Assembly: GCF_030013905.1 (NCBI RefSeq)
Contig: NZ_CP124862.1
Location: forward strand, 2,855,051 to 2,919,050
Direction of reading: 5' to 3'
DNA: 64,000 nt
Origin: Petroclostridium sp. X23
GTDB lineage: Bacteria; Bacillota; Clostridia; SK-Y3
The translations under genes were made by a program, and so were the position numbers. Positions 26,385 through 35,450 of this stretch are shown piece after piece (within the stretch, counting starts at the first letter, position 1; every line of letters starts with the position of its first letter). Under the pieces are notes generated by a model that saw only the letters and a list, made by a program, of their open reading frames with translations, was not told where the DNA came from and did no database searches.

Positions 26385-27485
26385 ATGAACATTAAATGTG
26401 TAACAGTGATTGGGTTGGGGTTAATTGGCGGCTCTATCGCAAAGGCTCTAAAAGAAAGATGCGGCATAGATAAGATCATAGGAATAGATAATAATGACAA
26501 TACATTACAACAGGCAATAGATGAGGGAATAATATCCGTGGCATTGAACGATGTTTCTACTGAAATGCATCAATCGGATATTGTTTTTGTTTGTACACCT
26601 GTAAATAAGACCATAGAATGGATTCAAAAAGCAGCTTCTGTTGTGCCGCATCATTGTATCATTACGGATGTGGGAAGTACCAAAGCCCATTTGATCAATC
26701 AGGTGGAAAAACTGCCGGAAATGTTTCATTTCATAGGTGGTCACCCAATGGCCGGTTCTGAGCAATCTGGCTATATGTCCAGCAAAAGTCATCTATTTGA
26801 AAATGCTTATTATATTATTTCTCCATGCGAAAAATCCACGCATGACGATATTCAAATTTTAAAAGAATTGGCTGAGTGCTTTGGAAGCATACCTATTGAA
26901 ATACCTCCGGAATTGCATGATAAAGTTACCGGAGCCATCAGTCATGTACCTCATATCATTTCCGCAGCACTGGTAAACATGGTTAAGGATCTGGATACCT
27001 CCGGGCAATATATGCAGAAGCTGGCAGCCGGCGGTTTTAAGGATATTACCCGCATCGCTTCCTCCAATCCGGAAATGTGGCATAATATTTGTTTTAGCAA
27101 CAAAGATGCTATTTTGGACATCTTAGATGTCTACTTAGGTCTTTTGAATACGTATAAAACGTACATCGAAACACTGAATGGCCATGAGGTATTTCAATTC
27201 TTTGCGGATGCTAAAGAATTTAGAGACTCCTTTCCCTCCAAAGTTACCGGACTTATCCCAGGCACGTATGAACTTTCTGTGGATGTGGTGGACAAGCCGG
27301 GAATCATCGGAGAAGTTGCCACCATACTGGGTAAAAATGATATTAATATAAAAAATATCAATATCAGCAACAGCCGGGAATATGAAGGCGGAGTATTGAT
27401 CATCAGTCTACCCAATCGTGTAAGCATGGATAAATCTTATGAAATCTTAATAAAATATGGTTATCACGCAATTAAAAGACACTAG
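26385..27485 (+). CDS. tyrA: Prephenate dehydrogenase with C-terminal ACT domain
   Basis: A 366-aa protein. Rossmann motif VIGLGLIGGSIAKAL (about residues 7-21), GGHPMAGSEQSGY and the conserved ITRIASSNPEMW region mark prephenate dehydrogenase, which oxidises prephenate to 4-hydroxyphenylpyruvate for tyrosine. Residues about 290-360 form an ACT domain (ELSVDVVDKPGIIGEVATIL), expected to bind tyrosine for feedback control. The ATG at 26385 follows GGGAGG; the in-frame codons upstream run into a heptamer repeat (TGTCCAT) and are not used. Confidence 0.95.
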   Translation: MNIKCVTVIGLGLIGGSIAKALKERCGIDKIIGIDNNDNTLQQAIDEGIISVALNDVSTEMHQSDIVFVCTPVNKTIEWIQKAASVVPHHCIITDVGSTKAHLINQVEKLPEMFHFIGGHPMAGSEQSGYMSSKSHLFENAYYIISPCEKSTHDDIQILKELAECFGSIPIEIPPELHDKVTGAISHVPHIISAALVNMVKDLDTSGQYMQKLAAGGFKDITRIASSNPEMWHNICFSNKDAILDILDVYLGLLNTYKTYIETLNGHEVFQFFADAKEFRDSFPSKVTGLIPGTYELSVDVVDKPGIIGEVATILGKNDINIKNINISNSREYEGGVLIISLPNRVSMDKSYEILIKYGYHAIKRH

Positions 27486-27580
27486 CATATTTATTGCCAT
27501 TATAAAAATACCGACAAATCCTCATATCTGGGATTTGTACAGCACGAACGATGAATATATAAATTAAGGAGCGAAGTACC

Positions 27581-28861
27581 ATGATTATCAGTCCTGCAAA
27601 ATCATTGAAGGGTGAAATTACTATCCCGGGCGATAAGTCTATTTCACACAGAGCTGTAATGTTTGGTGCCATTGCTGAGGGCATTACTGAGATTGATGGT
27701 TTTCTCACCGGAGAGGATTGTCTTAGTACCATTGATTGTTTCCGAAAGTTAGGCATACAAATAGATACCTTCCCACATAACAAAGTAAAAGTATTCGGAA
27801 AAGGGATGTATGGATTACAACCTTCATCCGACGTACTATATACAGGGAATTCAGGTACTACTACACGACTGTTGTTAGGTTTGTTATCCGGCCAAGGGTT
27901 TGAGAGCAAAATTGACGGAGATGAATCGATAAGAAAACGTCCTATGGGCCGAGTGATTGAACCCCTCACTCAAATGGGAGCAAACATTACAGGCATGGAT
28001 AATAACAACCTCTGCCCCCTTGTCATAAAAGGGCAGCCCTTACATGGAATTAAGTATAAGCTTCCGGTCGCCAGCGCGCAATTAAAATCTGCTTTATTGC
28101 TGGCAAGCCTATATGCCCAAGATCATACCATCATCATCGAGCCGGAGAAATCCCGTGATCATTCTGAGTTAATGTTAAATTATTTCGGTGCGAATATTTA
28201 TACCGATGGACTTGATGTGCATAGTGCACCAGTCTCACAGCTGCATGCACAGCATATTACGGTTCCCGGTGATATTTCTTCCGCCGCATATTTTATGGTC
28301 GCAGGTCTTATTGTACCTGATTCGGAAATCGTAATCAAAAATGTAGGAATCAACCCTACACGAACCGGAATCATTGATGTGCTTACTCAAATGGGCGCAA
28401 ATATTCATATGAATAATACGAGAACAATGAATAATGAGCCTGTTGCCGATGTGGTTGTAAAATCTTCTTCTTTAGTGGGTACTATCATTGAAGGTGCTCT
28501 TATTCCAAGGCTTATTGATGAAATCCCTGTCATTGCTGTGGCAGCTGCTGCCGCAAAAGGCACTACCATTATCAAGGATGCGCAAGAGCTAAAAGTAAAA
28601 GAATCTAACCGCATAAAAACGGTCGTAACCGAGCTAAAGAAAACAGGCATAAATATACAGGAAACTGATGACGGTATGATTATTGAAGGCGGGCAAACAA
28701 TCAACGGTGCTCAGTTCGAGTCCTATCATGACCACCGGATTGCAATGTCCATGGCTGTCGCCGGACTGGTCGCAACTAACGAATCCTTCATTAATGGTTC
28801 TGACTCGGTGAATATATCTTTCCCCGGCTATTTCAAACTATTAGAATGCTTGCAACGATAA
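27581..28861 (+). CDS. aroA: 3-phosphoshikimate 1-carboxyvinyltransferase (EPSP synthase)
   Basis: A 426-aa enzyme of full length. Motifs: GDKSISHRAVMFGA at the N-terminus, GNSGTTTRLLLGLL (PEP site), KRPMGRVIEPL, DGDESIRKR, VKESNRIKTV and DHRIAMSMAVAGL. It transfers enolpyruvate from PEP to shikimate 3-phosphate. RBS AAGGAG lies 8 nt before the ATG. It is the last gene of the plus-strand aromatic cluster and is followed by a strong hairpin. Confidence 0.96.
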   Translation: MIISPAKSLKGEITIPGDKSISHRAVMFGAIAEGITEIDGFLTGEDCLSTIDCFRKLGIQIDTFPHNKVKVFGKGMYGLQPSSDVLYTGNSGTTTRLLLGLLSGQGFESKIDGDESIRKRPMGRVIEPLTQMGANITGMDNNNLCPLVIKGQPLHGIKYKLPVASAQLKSALLLASLYAQDHTIIIEPEKSRDHSELMLNYFGANIYTDGLDVHSAPVSQLHAQHITVPGDISSAAYFMVAGLIVPDSEIVIKNVGINPTRTGIIDVLTQMGANIHMNNTRTMNNEPVADVVVKSSSLVGTIIEGALIPRLIDEIPVIAVAAAAAKGTTIIKDAQELKVKESNRIKTVVTELKKTGINIQETDDGMIIEGGQTINGAQFESYHDHRIAMSMAVAGLVATNESFINGSDSVNISFPGYFKLLECLQR

Positions 28862-28868
28862 AAAATGA

Positions 28869-28890
28869 GGCCCTGGGATACCCCAGGGCC
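28869..28890 (+). terminator. Hairpin after aroA
   Basis: GGCCCTGGG, loop ATAC, CCCAGGGCC: a 9-bp GC-rich stem eight nt past the aroA stop. No U-tract follows (ATATATATAG), so it may protect the 3' end rather than terminate by itself. Confidence 0.6.
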
Positions 28891-28954
28891 ATATATATAG
28901 GAAATAGAATTATGCAATAATAAATCACTTCATCCATGAAGAAGTCTTCATGAA

Positions 28955-29602
28955 TTAAAGTCCTCTAGCCTCTTTAATCTTTTGAACAAATTCTTTACCG
29001 ATTCTTGTAATAGATGCATAGTCTCCGGTCTTCGCTCCGGCTGTGAGCGCTCCACCTGCCCCTACCGCAACTGCACCGGCTTTTATCCATTCACCCACAT
29101 TATTTACATCGACGCCGCCGGTAGGCATCATTTTAGCATACGGAATAGGGCCTTTAATCGCTTTAATAATCTTTGGTCCAAAAGCTTCTCCCGGGAAAAT
29201 CTTAATAATATCTGCACCTGCTTCCATCGCTTCTACCACTTCTTTTATGGTCATCGCACCTGGCATGCAAGGTATTCTGTACCTGTTGCAAAGCTTAACA
29301 GTTTCAAGATTAAAGTAAGGACTTACAACATACTGAGCCCCTGAAAGTATAGCCACTCTCGCAGTTTCAGAATCCATTACCGTTCCGGCACCAAGAATAA
29401 TTTCTCCCTTGGTGTATGTTTTTGCTAACTCTTCAATTACCTTATGCGCCGCCGGCACAGTAAAAGTTAATTCAATCGCTGCTACACCACCTTCGATGCA
29501 AGCATCTGCAATCTTTAGCGCTTGTTCACTGCTTTCTGCACGAACAACAGCAACAATCCCAGCCTCAGAGATCCTAGTAATCACTTTTTCCTTTTCAACC
29601 AT
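28955..29602 (-). CDS. eda: KDPG/KHG aldolase
   Basis: A 215-aa class I aldolase. EGGVAAIELTFT holds the catalytic Glu, GAGTVMDSETA is the phosphate-binding region, and the Schiff-base Lys is in DIIKIFPGEAFGP. PTGGVDVNN completes the barrel. It cleaves 2-keto-3-deoxy-6-phosphogluconate (or 4-hydroxy-2-oxoglutarate) to pyruvate and an aldehyde in uronate or Entner-Doudoroff catabolism. The ATG at 29602 follows GGAGGG at 8 nt; the long in-frame extension upstream is a heptamer repeat. The IclR gene upstream probably regulates it. Confidence 0.94.
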   Translation of the reverse strand: MVEKEKVITRISEAGIVAVVRAESSEQALKIADACIEGGVAAIELTFTVPAAHKVIEELAKTYTKGEIILGAGTVMDSETARVAILSGAQYVVSPYFNLETVKLCNRYRIPCMPGAMTIKEVVEAMEAGADIIKIFPGEAFGPKIIKAIKGPIPYAKMMPTGGVDVNNVGEWIKAGAVAVGAGGALTAGAKTGDYASITRIGKEFVQKIKEARGL

Positions 29603-29617
29603 TTTATTAACCCTCCA

Positions 29618-29650
29618 TTTTATAGTAAATAATGAATAATGAATAGTGCT
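29618..29650. repeat. Heptamer array before eda
   Basis: AGTAAATAATGAATAATGAATAGTG, just upstream of the eda ribosome site. Confidence 0.5.
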
Positions 29651-29792
29651 ATTAGTGTCATCTTTTACTTTGCATTGTATCATTATTCGAAACACCGTTT
29701 TATCTTTCTTTATATTTATAACCTTATTAGACGAAAGTTACTCCTACTCTATAGTAACGAGACTATTATTTCAATCATACAAATTTAAAATA

Positions 29793-30560
29793 TTAATTTC
29801 CTGTGTATCCCATTCTTTTAGAAATTTCTTTTGCTGCCTTCACGACATATTCACTGATCATATTGTCCTTTTCCGGCGCAATAACGCTCTTAGGCCCTGA
29901 AGTGCTTACTGCTGCGATCACTTCGCCTCGATAGTCGTAAATTGGTGCCGCAATGCATCGGATTCCTTCTTCATGCTCTTGATTATCGATTGCCCAACCT
30001 ATCTTTCTTGCTTCTCTAACCTGCTCTATTACTTGACCTATACTGCTTAAAGTTTCCGCAGTATACTGCTTTAAGTCACGGGTTTTTAATAGTTGTTCTA
30101 TTTCTGTATCTGCCATTCCGGTCATGATTGCCTTTCCGACAGCTGAGCAATGCATTGGTACCCTTTTGCCTATTGATGAATACATACGGATAGTGTTTAA
30201 AGTTTCAACCTTTTCAATATAAATCACTTCACCATCTACGAATGTCGCAAGATGCACCGGCTGTGTAGTCTCTGCCGCTAATTTGCGGAGATACGGCGCC
30301 GCCTCGGTTTTCAACTCAATACTGTTTAAATGGATACTGCTGATTTCAACTACTTTCATCCCCAACTGATAAGTACCGACGTCGGTATTCTTTTCTACAT
30401 ACCCTCTCTCGCCAAGGGCGTTAAGCAGTCTATGCACGGTGCTTTTATGCAAACCCACACGGTTACCGATTTCAGTAACACCCATGCCATTCTTCTGAGT
30501 AGCAAGTAATTCTAATATATCCAACGCTCTATCAAGAGTCTGAACAGCTTTTTCTGCCAT
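29793..30560 (-). CDS. IclR-family transcriptional regulator (KdgR-like)
   Basis: A 255-aa protein with an N-terminal winged helix (about 8-70, MGVTEIGNRVGLHKSTVHRL) and a C-terminal IclR effector domain (GEVIYIEKVE, PMHCSAVGKAIM, GIRCIAAPIYDYRGEVIAAV). The next gene in the same direction is the KDPG aldolase, and IclR members such as KdgR control pectin and uronate catabolism, so a 2-keto-3-deoxygluconate-type effector is a reasonable guess, not proven. The upstream region is AT-rich with ATGAAACATCGTTTCAT near 30579, a palindrome that could be its own operator. Confidence 0.88.
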   Translation of the reverse strand: MAEKAVQTLDRALDILELLATQKNGMGVTEIGNRVGLHKSTVHRLLNALGERGYVEKNTDVGTYQLGMKVVEISSIHLNSIELKTEAAPYLRKLAAETTQPVHLATFVDGEVIYIEKVETLNTIRMYSSIGKRVPMHCSAVGKAIMTGMADTEIEQLLKTRDLKQYTAETLSSIGQVIEQVREARKIGWAIDNQEHEEGIRCIAAPIYDYRGEVIAAVSTSGPKSVIAPEKDNMISEYVVKAAKEISKRMGYTGN

Positions 30561-30578
30561 ATTAAATCACGTCCCACA

Positions 30579-30596
30579 TAATGAAACATCGTTTCA
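30579..30596. promoter_or_regulatory. Palindrome upstream of the IclR gene, candidate operator
   Basis: AATGAAACATCGTTTCAT contains the inverted repeat ATGAAAC/GTTTCAT with a 3-bp centre, just upstream of the IclR start. IclR/KdgR sites are typically A/T-rich palindromes with TGAAA and TTTCA arms, so autoregulation is plausible. Confidence 0.5.
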
Positions 30597-30667
30597 TAAA
30601 TATTATATCACATCGTTTTTATTAATTCAAGTATTATTGTTCTATTTATAACAAGCTTGTATTCGAA

Positions 30668-31849
30668 TTATTTTGTTCTTTCAAACACTACTTTCCCATC
30701 GATAATCACATATTCCGGTCTGCTTCTAAAATCAAGAGGATGTCCATCGAAAATAATGATATCTCCATCTTTTCCCTCTTTAATAGAGCCTACTCTATTT
30801 CCTATTCCGCAATTATTTGCCGCATTAATGGTAATGGCTTTTAGTGCGTCTTTCTCATTCATCCCCTCTCTTACTGCCAGCGCAGCACATAACGGCAGGT
30901 ATTGTATGGGTGTTACCGGATGATCCGTAATAATGGCAACACTTAATCCTTCCTGCGCAAGAATTCCCGGTGTCTTAAATGTGAGGTTCTTTAGCTCCGG
31001 TTTTGAACGGTCAGATAAAGACGGCCCTACCATCAGCGGCACCTTCTCTTCCTTCAAATAGTCTACAATCAAATGCCCCTCTGTGCAATGCTCCAGCGTG
31101 ATATTTAGGTCAAATTCTTTTGCTATTCTTAATGCAGTAAACATATCATCGGCCCTGTGTGCATGCACCTTTACCGGTATCTGCTTATCTAATACCTTCA
31201 ACAGGCTTTCCATCTTAAAATCAAAGTCCGGCTTATCAATTTCTTCAGGATCGGCATGATGCTCATCTATTAGCGTTTTATATTCATTTGCCTTCAGGAG
31301 GTTCTCCCTTAGAATAGCCGCTGTAGCCATTCGTGTTGTAGGAGATTGGTTCTTTTGATGATATACTGTCTTAGGGTTTTCACCCAAAGCAACTTTCATC
31401 GCCACCGGCTCTTTTAAGATCATTTCGTCTATACGCCTTCCATATGTCTTAATGGCAGCAAACTGCCCTCCTATAACATTGGCACTCCCGGGCCCTGTAA
31501 CTACTGTGGTGACACCTGCTTCTCTGGCTTCTTGGAAAGCCCTATCGTTGGGGTTAATAGCATCTATTGCTCTAAGATGGGGGGTCACAGGGTCAGTATC
31601 CTCGTTGCCATCGTCACCTTCAAAACCAATGGAATCCTCCCACATACCTACATGGCAATGCGCATCGATGAATCCGGGAAGTATATATCCTCCTCCGGCA
31701 TCAATAACCTTATCTGCATTTGATACCTCATTGCTAAAGTCATCCATACCACCTAATCTCACGATCTTACCCTCATTCAATAATACATATCCGTTTTCAT
31801 AGTCGGTACCCTCCATAGAAAGCACCTTTCCATTTTTGATCAATAACAA
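30668..31849 (-). CDS. Amidohydrolase (imidazolonepropionase-like)
   Basis: A 393-aa metal-dependent hydrolase. Metal ligands can be seen in GFIDAHCHVGMWE, VHAHRADD, TLEHCTEGH and ITDHPVTP, with the typical C-terminal SIKEGKDGDIIIFDGHPL. This is the amidohydrolase superfamily branch annotated as imidazolonepropionase-related; the substrate is unknown and no histidine-degradation genes are near. I chose the TTG at 31849, which has GGGGGA 7 nt upstream. The ATG at 31894 lies inside the trxB terminator hairpin and is unlikely to be used. Confidence 0.85.
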   Translation of the reverse strand: MLLIKNGKVLSMEGTDYENGYVLLNEGKIVRLGGMDDFSNEVSNADKVIDAGGGYILPGFIDAHCHVGMWEDSIGFEGDDGNEDTDPVTPHLRAIDAINPNDRAFQEAREAGVTTVVTGPGSANVIGGQFAAIKTYGRRIDEMILKEPVAMKVALGENPKTVYHQKNQSPTTRMATAAILRENLLKANEYKTLIDEHHADPEEIDKPDFDFKMESLLKVLDKQIPVKVHAHRADDMFTALRIAKEFDLNITLEHCTEGHLIVDYLKEEKVPLMVGPSLSDRSKPELKNLTFKTPGILAQEGLSVAIITDHPVTPIQYLPLCAALAVREGMNEKDALKAITINAANNCGIGNRVGSIKEGKDGDIIIFDGHPLDFRSRPEYVIIDGKVVFERTK

Positions 31850-31880
31850 TTTAGTTCCCCCCGTCTCGTAAGATAAATAA

Positions 31881-31906
31881 GAATGGAGAATCATGATTCT
31901 CCATTC
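31881..31906 (-). terminator. Terminator after trxB
   Basis: A perfect 26-nt palindrome, GAATGGAGAATCA and its complement, followed on the minus strand by TTATTT. It lies 4 nt past the trxB stop. Confidence 0.8.
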
Positions 31907-31909
31907 TTG

Positions 31910-32830
31910 TTATTCCCATTTATTTTCATTAATATATCTCTCCGCAGCATATGTTGCTATCGCTCCATCGGCTGCAGCTGTGACAATCTGACGCAAAATT
32001 TTTTCTCTTATATCTCCGGCTGCAAAAACACCGAACTTATTAGTCTGCATGTTTTCATCAGTAATGATATAACCGGCATTATTGGTCTCAACTTTTTTTA
32101 CAATCAATCCACTATTAGGCACCACCCCAATGGCAACAAATAGACCTTCTACCTTTAAGTCCTTCGTCTCATTTGTTTTCAAGTTCTTAACCTTAATACC
32201 TTCTACTTGATCCTCACCCAAGATTTCTTCTACGGTTGAGTCCCACACAGGCTCGATTTTATCATTTTCCAAGACTGCATCCTGCAAAACTTTTACCGCT
32301 CTGAAAGCATCTCTCCTATGAATCAGATAAACTTTCGGACAAAACCGTGCAAGGAACAGCGCGTCTTCTAACGCAGTGTCTCCCCCTCCCACTACAGCAA
32401 CTTCTTTATCCCGATAAAAAGCGCCATCACAGGTTGCACAATAAGAGACACCTGCTCCTCTGAACTTTTTCTCCTTATCCAATCCCAGTTCTTTTGGATT
32501 TGCTCCCATAGCAAGAATGAGTACTTTCGCTTCATAAACACTTTTATTGGTTTTTACCGTTTTAACGATGCTGTCCACATCGACATCTACTACATCTTCA
32601 TATTTTATTTCGGCACCGAATTTTTTTGCATGGGCTTCCATTTTCATGACCAGGTCCGGCCCACTGATGCGCTCATTAAATCCGGGATAGTTGTCTACCT
32701 CATATGTTGTAGCTGCCTGCCCGCCGACAAACATTTTTTCAATGATCAGTGCTTTTAATCCGCCTCGGCCTGCGTATAATGCTGCTGTCAATCCTGCAGC
32801 ACCGCCGCCGATAATAATGATGTCATACAT
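31910..32830 (-). CDS. trxB: Thioredoxin-disulfide reductase
   Basis: A 306-aa flavoprotein of standard length. FAD site GGGAAGLTAALYAGRG at the N-terminus, redox-active CATCDG (SYCATCDGAFY), NADPH motif VVGGGDTALEDALFLAR and the C-terminal FAAGDIREK. It passes electrons from NADPH to thioredoxin in the cytoplasm. RBS AAGGGAG precedes the ATG. It follows the ABC transporter permease gene by 22 nt, so it may be cotranscribed with that operon. Confidence 0.95.
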   Translation of the reverse strand: MYDIIIIGGGAAGLTAALYAGRGGLKALIIEKMFVGGQAATTYEVDNYPGFNERISGPDLVMKMEAHAKKFGAEIKYEDVVDVDVDSIVKTVKTNKSVYEAKVLILAMGANPKELGLDKEKKFRGAGVSYCATCDGAFYRDKEVAVVGGGDTALEDALFLARFCPKVYLIHRRDAFRAVKVLQDAVLENDKIEPVWDSTVEEILGEDQVEGIKVKNLKTNETKDLKVEGLFVAIGVVPNSGLIVKKVETNNAGYIITDENMQTNKFGVFAAGDIREKILRQIVTAAADGAIATYAAERYINENKWE

Positions 32831-32852
32831 AAAAGATGTCTCCCTTCATATA

Positions 32853-33590
32853 TTATATATTCTTCCACTTACAAACTTTTTTCTCAAAAAAATCTACAAT
32901 GGCATATAATACAAATCCTATCAGGCTTAATCCGATAATACCCGCGAACATCTCATCATACATAATGCGTGTCCACGCCTCAATAATGAAATATCCAATT
33001 CCATAGCTTGTTGCGAAAGTTTCAGTGAAAAATAATACTGCTATCGCTGTTCCGATGCTTAACCTGATAATAGTAAAAATTTCCGGCATCACAGCAGGAA
33101 GAATTACATGTCTGTACATCTGCATCTCACCGGCTCCCATTGAAATCAGTGAATAATACATTTGCCTATCAATATTCTTTCCTGCATCTCTTGCAGTTAT
33201 TAATATCAGAAAAAAAACAATCATTGTGATGGTAAATATTTTTGCTAAATCACCTAACCCGAACAGTAACATAATCACAGGAAGAAGCGCAATTTTGGGG
33301 ACCGGATAAAGCAAATAAATGATAGGTGAAAAATATTGGTCGGCTTCTTTATTCCTCCCTAAAAATAACCCGATGGGTAAACCCAATAATAGCGCAATGC
33401 CCATCGCACAAGTTACTCTATATAGGCTGACTATCATATGCTTCCATAAAACATCCGGAAATATCATAATAAATTCCATTATTACTTTATGCGGTACCGG
33501 CAGTATAGGTCTGTGGAGTATTAAAGCTGCAAGCCACCACACTATATATACCACTATCCCGGGGAAAATAATCTTTTTTACTATTTTCAT
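32853..33590 (-). CDS. ABC transporter permease, SsuC/TauC/NMT1 type
   Basis: A 245-aa permease with about six membrane segments. The inner-membrane loop shows the EAA motif of the SsuC/TauC family (YYSLISMGAGEMQMYRHVILPAVMPEI). It pairs with the ATPase and substrate-binding lipoprotein encoded upstream. Members carry sulfonates, taurine, pyrimidine precursors of thiamine, or aromatic compounds; the substrate is not readable from sequence. Confidence 0.87.
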   Translation of the reverse strand: MKIVKKIIFPGIVVYIVWWLAALILHRPILPVPHKVIMEFIMIFPDVLWKHMIVSLYRVTCAMGIALLLGLPIGLFLGRNKEADQYFSPIIYLLYPVPKIALLPVIMLLFGLGDLAKIFTITMIVFFLILITARDAGKNIDRQMYYSLISMGAGEMQMYRHVILPAVMPEIFTIIRLSIGTAIAVLFFTETFATSYGIGYFIIEAWTRIMYDEMFAGIIGLSLIGFVLYAIVDFFEKKVCKWKNI

Positions 33591-33679
33591 ATTATATCAC
33601 CATTATCCTAATAAAGATATAAAAGTTGCTAATATTTTGTAAGTGATGAGTGGGGAGTGGACAGTAAGAAGAGTTTTTT

Positions 33680-34429
33680 CTATATATCGTACTCCCGTAA
33701 TTGTCTTCGTATTTCTCCACACACCTTATAAAATTCAGAAGTATCCCGTACACTAGTGCTTCCTTGATATATATTGTCTACTTCTGCGGAAATCCTCCCC
33801 GGTGCCGAAGACATAATCCCGATCTTTTTCCCTAAATATACCGCTTCTTCAATATTGTGGGTCACAAGAATCCCCGTCATACCCGTCTTTTCCCATAAGT
33901 CCATAAAAGTATCCTGTGCGGCTTCACGTGTTATTGCATCAAGCGCTGAAAAAGGTTCATCCATTAATAAAATATTCGAGCGCATACTTATGGCCCTGGC
34001 AAAAGCCACTCTCTGCTTTTGTCCGCCGCTCAACTGTGACGGGTATAGTTCACTGAAATCTTCCAGCCCCAATTGGCCGATCGCATATTTTGCTCGTTCT
34101 TTGATCACTGTCTTACTATTTTTCTTTATTTCCAATCCAAGTGTAACGTTCTGCCATACCGTTTTCCACGGAAGCAGCCCATAATCCTGCAGCATTAAGG
34201 ATATGTGCCCCTCATTTCTATTAAAAGGCTGTCCGTTAATCATTATACTACCTTCATCAGGTTTGATGATACCGGCTAAAATATAAAGCAGCGTTGACTT
34301 TCCACATCCCGAAGGACCTACGATAGCGTATATGCTGCCCTGATCTACTTTTAGGTCTAAGTCTTTCAACGCCGCAATCTCTATATTTGTATTTTTATAA
34401 GCTTTACTCAGCTTTTTGATCGTAATCAT
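33680..34429 (-). CDS. ABC transporter ATPase, SsuB/TauB type
   Basis: A 249-aa ATPase with Walker A GPSGCGKST, Q-loop MLQDYGLLPWKTV, signature LSGGQKQRVAFARAI and Walker B ILLMDEPFSALD. The Q-loop WKTV wording is typical of nitrate/sulfonate/taurine-type systems. Its ATG overlaps the stop of the binding-protein gene by one base (TGATG). The 90-nt gap to the permease gene holds GAGTGGGGAGTGG repeats. Confidence 0.9.
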   Translation of the reverse strand: MITIKKLSKAYKNTNIEIAALKDLDLKVDQGSIYAIVGPSGCGKSTLLYILAGIIKPDEGSIMINGQPFNRNEGHISLMLQDYGLLPWKTVWQNVTLGLEIKKNSKTVIKERAKYAIGQLGLEDFSELYPSQLSGGQKQRVAFARAISMRSNILLMDEPFSALDAITREAAQDTFMDLWEKTGMTGILVTHNIEEAVYLGKKIGIMSSAPGRISAEVDNIYQGSTSVRDTSEFYKVCGEIRRQLREYDI

Positions 34430-35349
34430 CAGAAAAAGCCCTTTTCAATCATATCTTTGTATTCCAGTTTCTGCTTTACCAAACCCTTTTTGTCCATCCA
34501 ATTCAATACATTATTGATATCTTCTTCATCCGGCAATACTGCTTTTTGATACTGCGGCAAGCTAAAATTATCCTTTACTTCTGCCGGGAATTTTGCTTTC
34601 TCAATGATTATCTCTTTGAAAAATTGCGCATCATTATTGAGTTGCTCTACAGCAATATTATATGCTTTATATATTCTTTCGAGATCAGATTTATTTTCAT
34701 TCAAAACGCTGTTATTAAACACCATTACGCTAGGAGCCAATCCTTGCTGTGTACTTGTCGCTATCACTGCTGCCCCTTTCGATTGTGCAAGGGTTGCCAG
34801 CGGCTGCGGAAGACATGCCCCATAAAGCTGACCATTCTCAAGCATTTCCAATCTTACAGGGATCTTAGGAACGCCGGTTTTTTTGATTTCCTCTTCTTCA
34901 AACCCATTTCCCATCAACATTGAATCTACCGCATATTCAATAATGGTGTTGGTAGATAAGCCGATCTCTTTATTTTTAAATCCATTTATATCCGTAATAT
35001 TCGAATTCTTGCCTGCTAACAATACATAGTCCCCATCCGTTACCGAAGTAATCTTAACATCAAATCCACTTTGAATAGCAAAAGCCGCCGCAAGGATATC
35101 CGATACACATCCGTCTATCTTTCCTGTCTGCAAAGCAGTATCCCTTTCCACCGCACTGGTAAACAACTGAATATCAACGTCTACTCCCTGTTTTTTAAAC
35201 AATCCGTTTTCTGCCGCTACGATAAACGGCACCGAATTCACATCCGGCATCACACCAATAGAAATTTTTTCACTTTTCTGCTCAGCACATCCCGAAAAAA
35301 CTATCAGTAACAATATGCCTAACACAAAAATCTTCAATACCCTCTTCAT
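34429..35349 (-). CDS. ABC transporter substrate-binding lipoprotein, NMT1/SsuA-like
   Basis: A 306-aa lipoprotein. Signal peptide with lipobox FSGC (Cys20), then an NMT1/SsuA-type periplasmic-binding fold: SIGVMPDVNSVPFIVAAENG, VDVDIQLFTSAVERDTALQ, GKIDGCVSDILAAAFA. It captures the substrate outside the cell for the SsuBC-like pair. The neighbouring ubiX-ubiA-ubiD genes raise the idea of an aromatic or menaquinone-related substrate, but sequence does not show it. RBS AAAGGAG precedes the ATG. Confidence 0.87.
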   Translation of the reverse strand: MKRVLKIFVLGILLLIVFSGCAEQKSEKISIGVMPDVNSVPFIVAAENGLFKKQGVDVDIQLFTSAVERDTALQTGKIDGCVSDILAAAFAIQSGFDVKITSVTDGDYVLLAGKNSNITDINGFKNKEIGLSTNTIIEYAVDSMLMGNGFEEEEIKKTGVPKIPVRLEMLENGQLYGACLPQPLATLAQSKGAAVIATSTQQGLAPSVMVFNNSVLNENKSDLERIYKAYNIAVEQLNNDAQFFKEIIIEKAKFPAEVKDNFSLPQYQKAVLPDEEDINNVLNWMDKKGLVKQKLEYKDMIEKGFF

Positions 35350-35398
35350 TTCGCCACTCCTTTAAACACTCGATTTACTATTTACTGTTCGCTTTTGA

Positions 35399-35450
35399 TT
35401 GTCCATTGTCCATTGTCCACTGTCCATTATTCACTATTCACTATTAATTA
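35399..35450. repeat. Heptamer array TGTCCAT/TATTCAC abutting ubiX stop
   Basis: About seven 7-bp units, four TGTCCAT-like followed by TATTCAC-like, ending in CTATTAATT. The array includes the last codons of ubiX. The same units occur at 5117, 23531, 24905, 26346, 29618 and, as relatives, 33648 and 36035. Confidence 0.65.

Noticed and set aside
31850..31894. ATG at 31894 as start of the amidohydrolase
   Set aside because: It sits inside the trxB terminator hairpin and lacks a ribosome site; TTG at 31849 has a strong one.
35399..35450. Short regularly spaced repeats as a CRISPR array
   Set aside because: The 7-bp units are contiguous with no unique spacers, and no cas genes are present.
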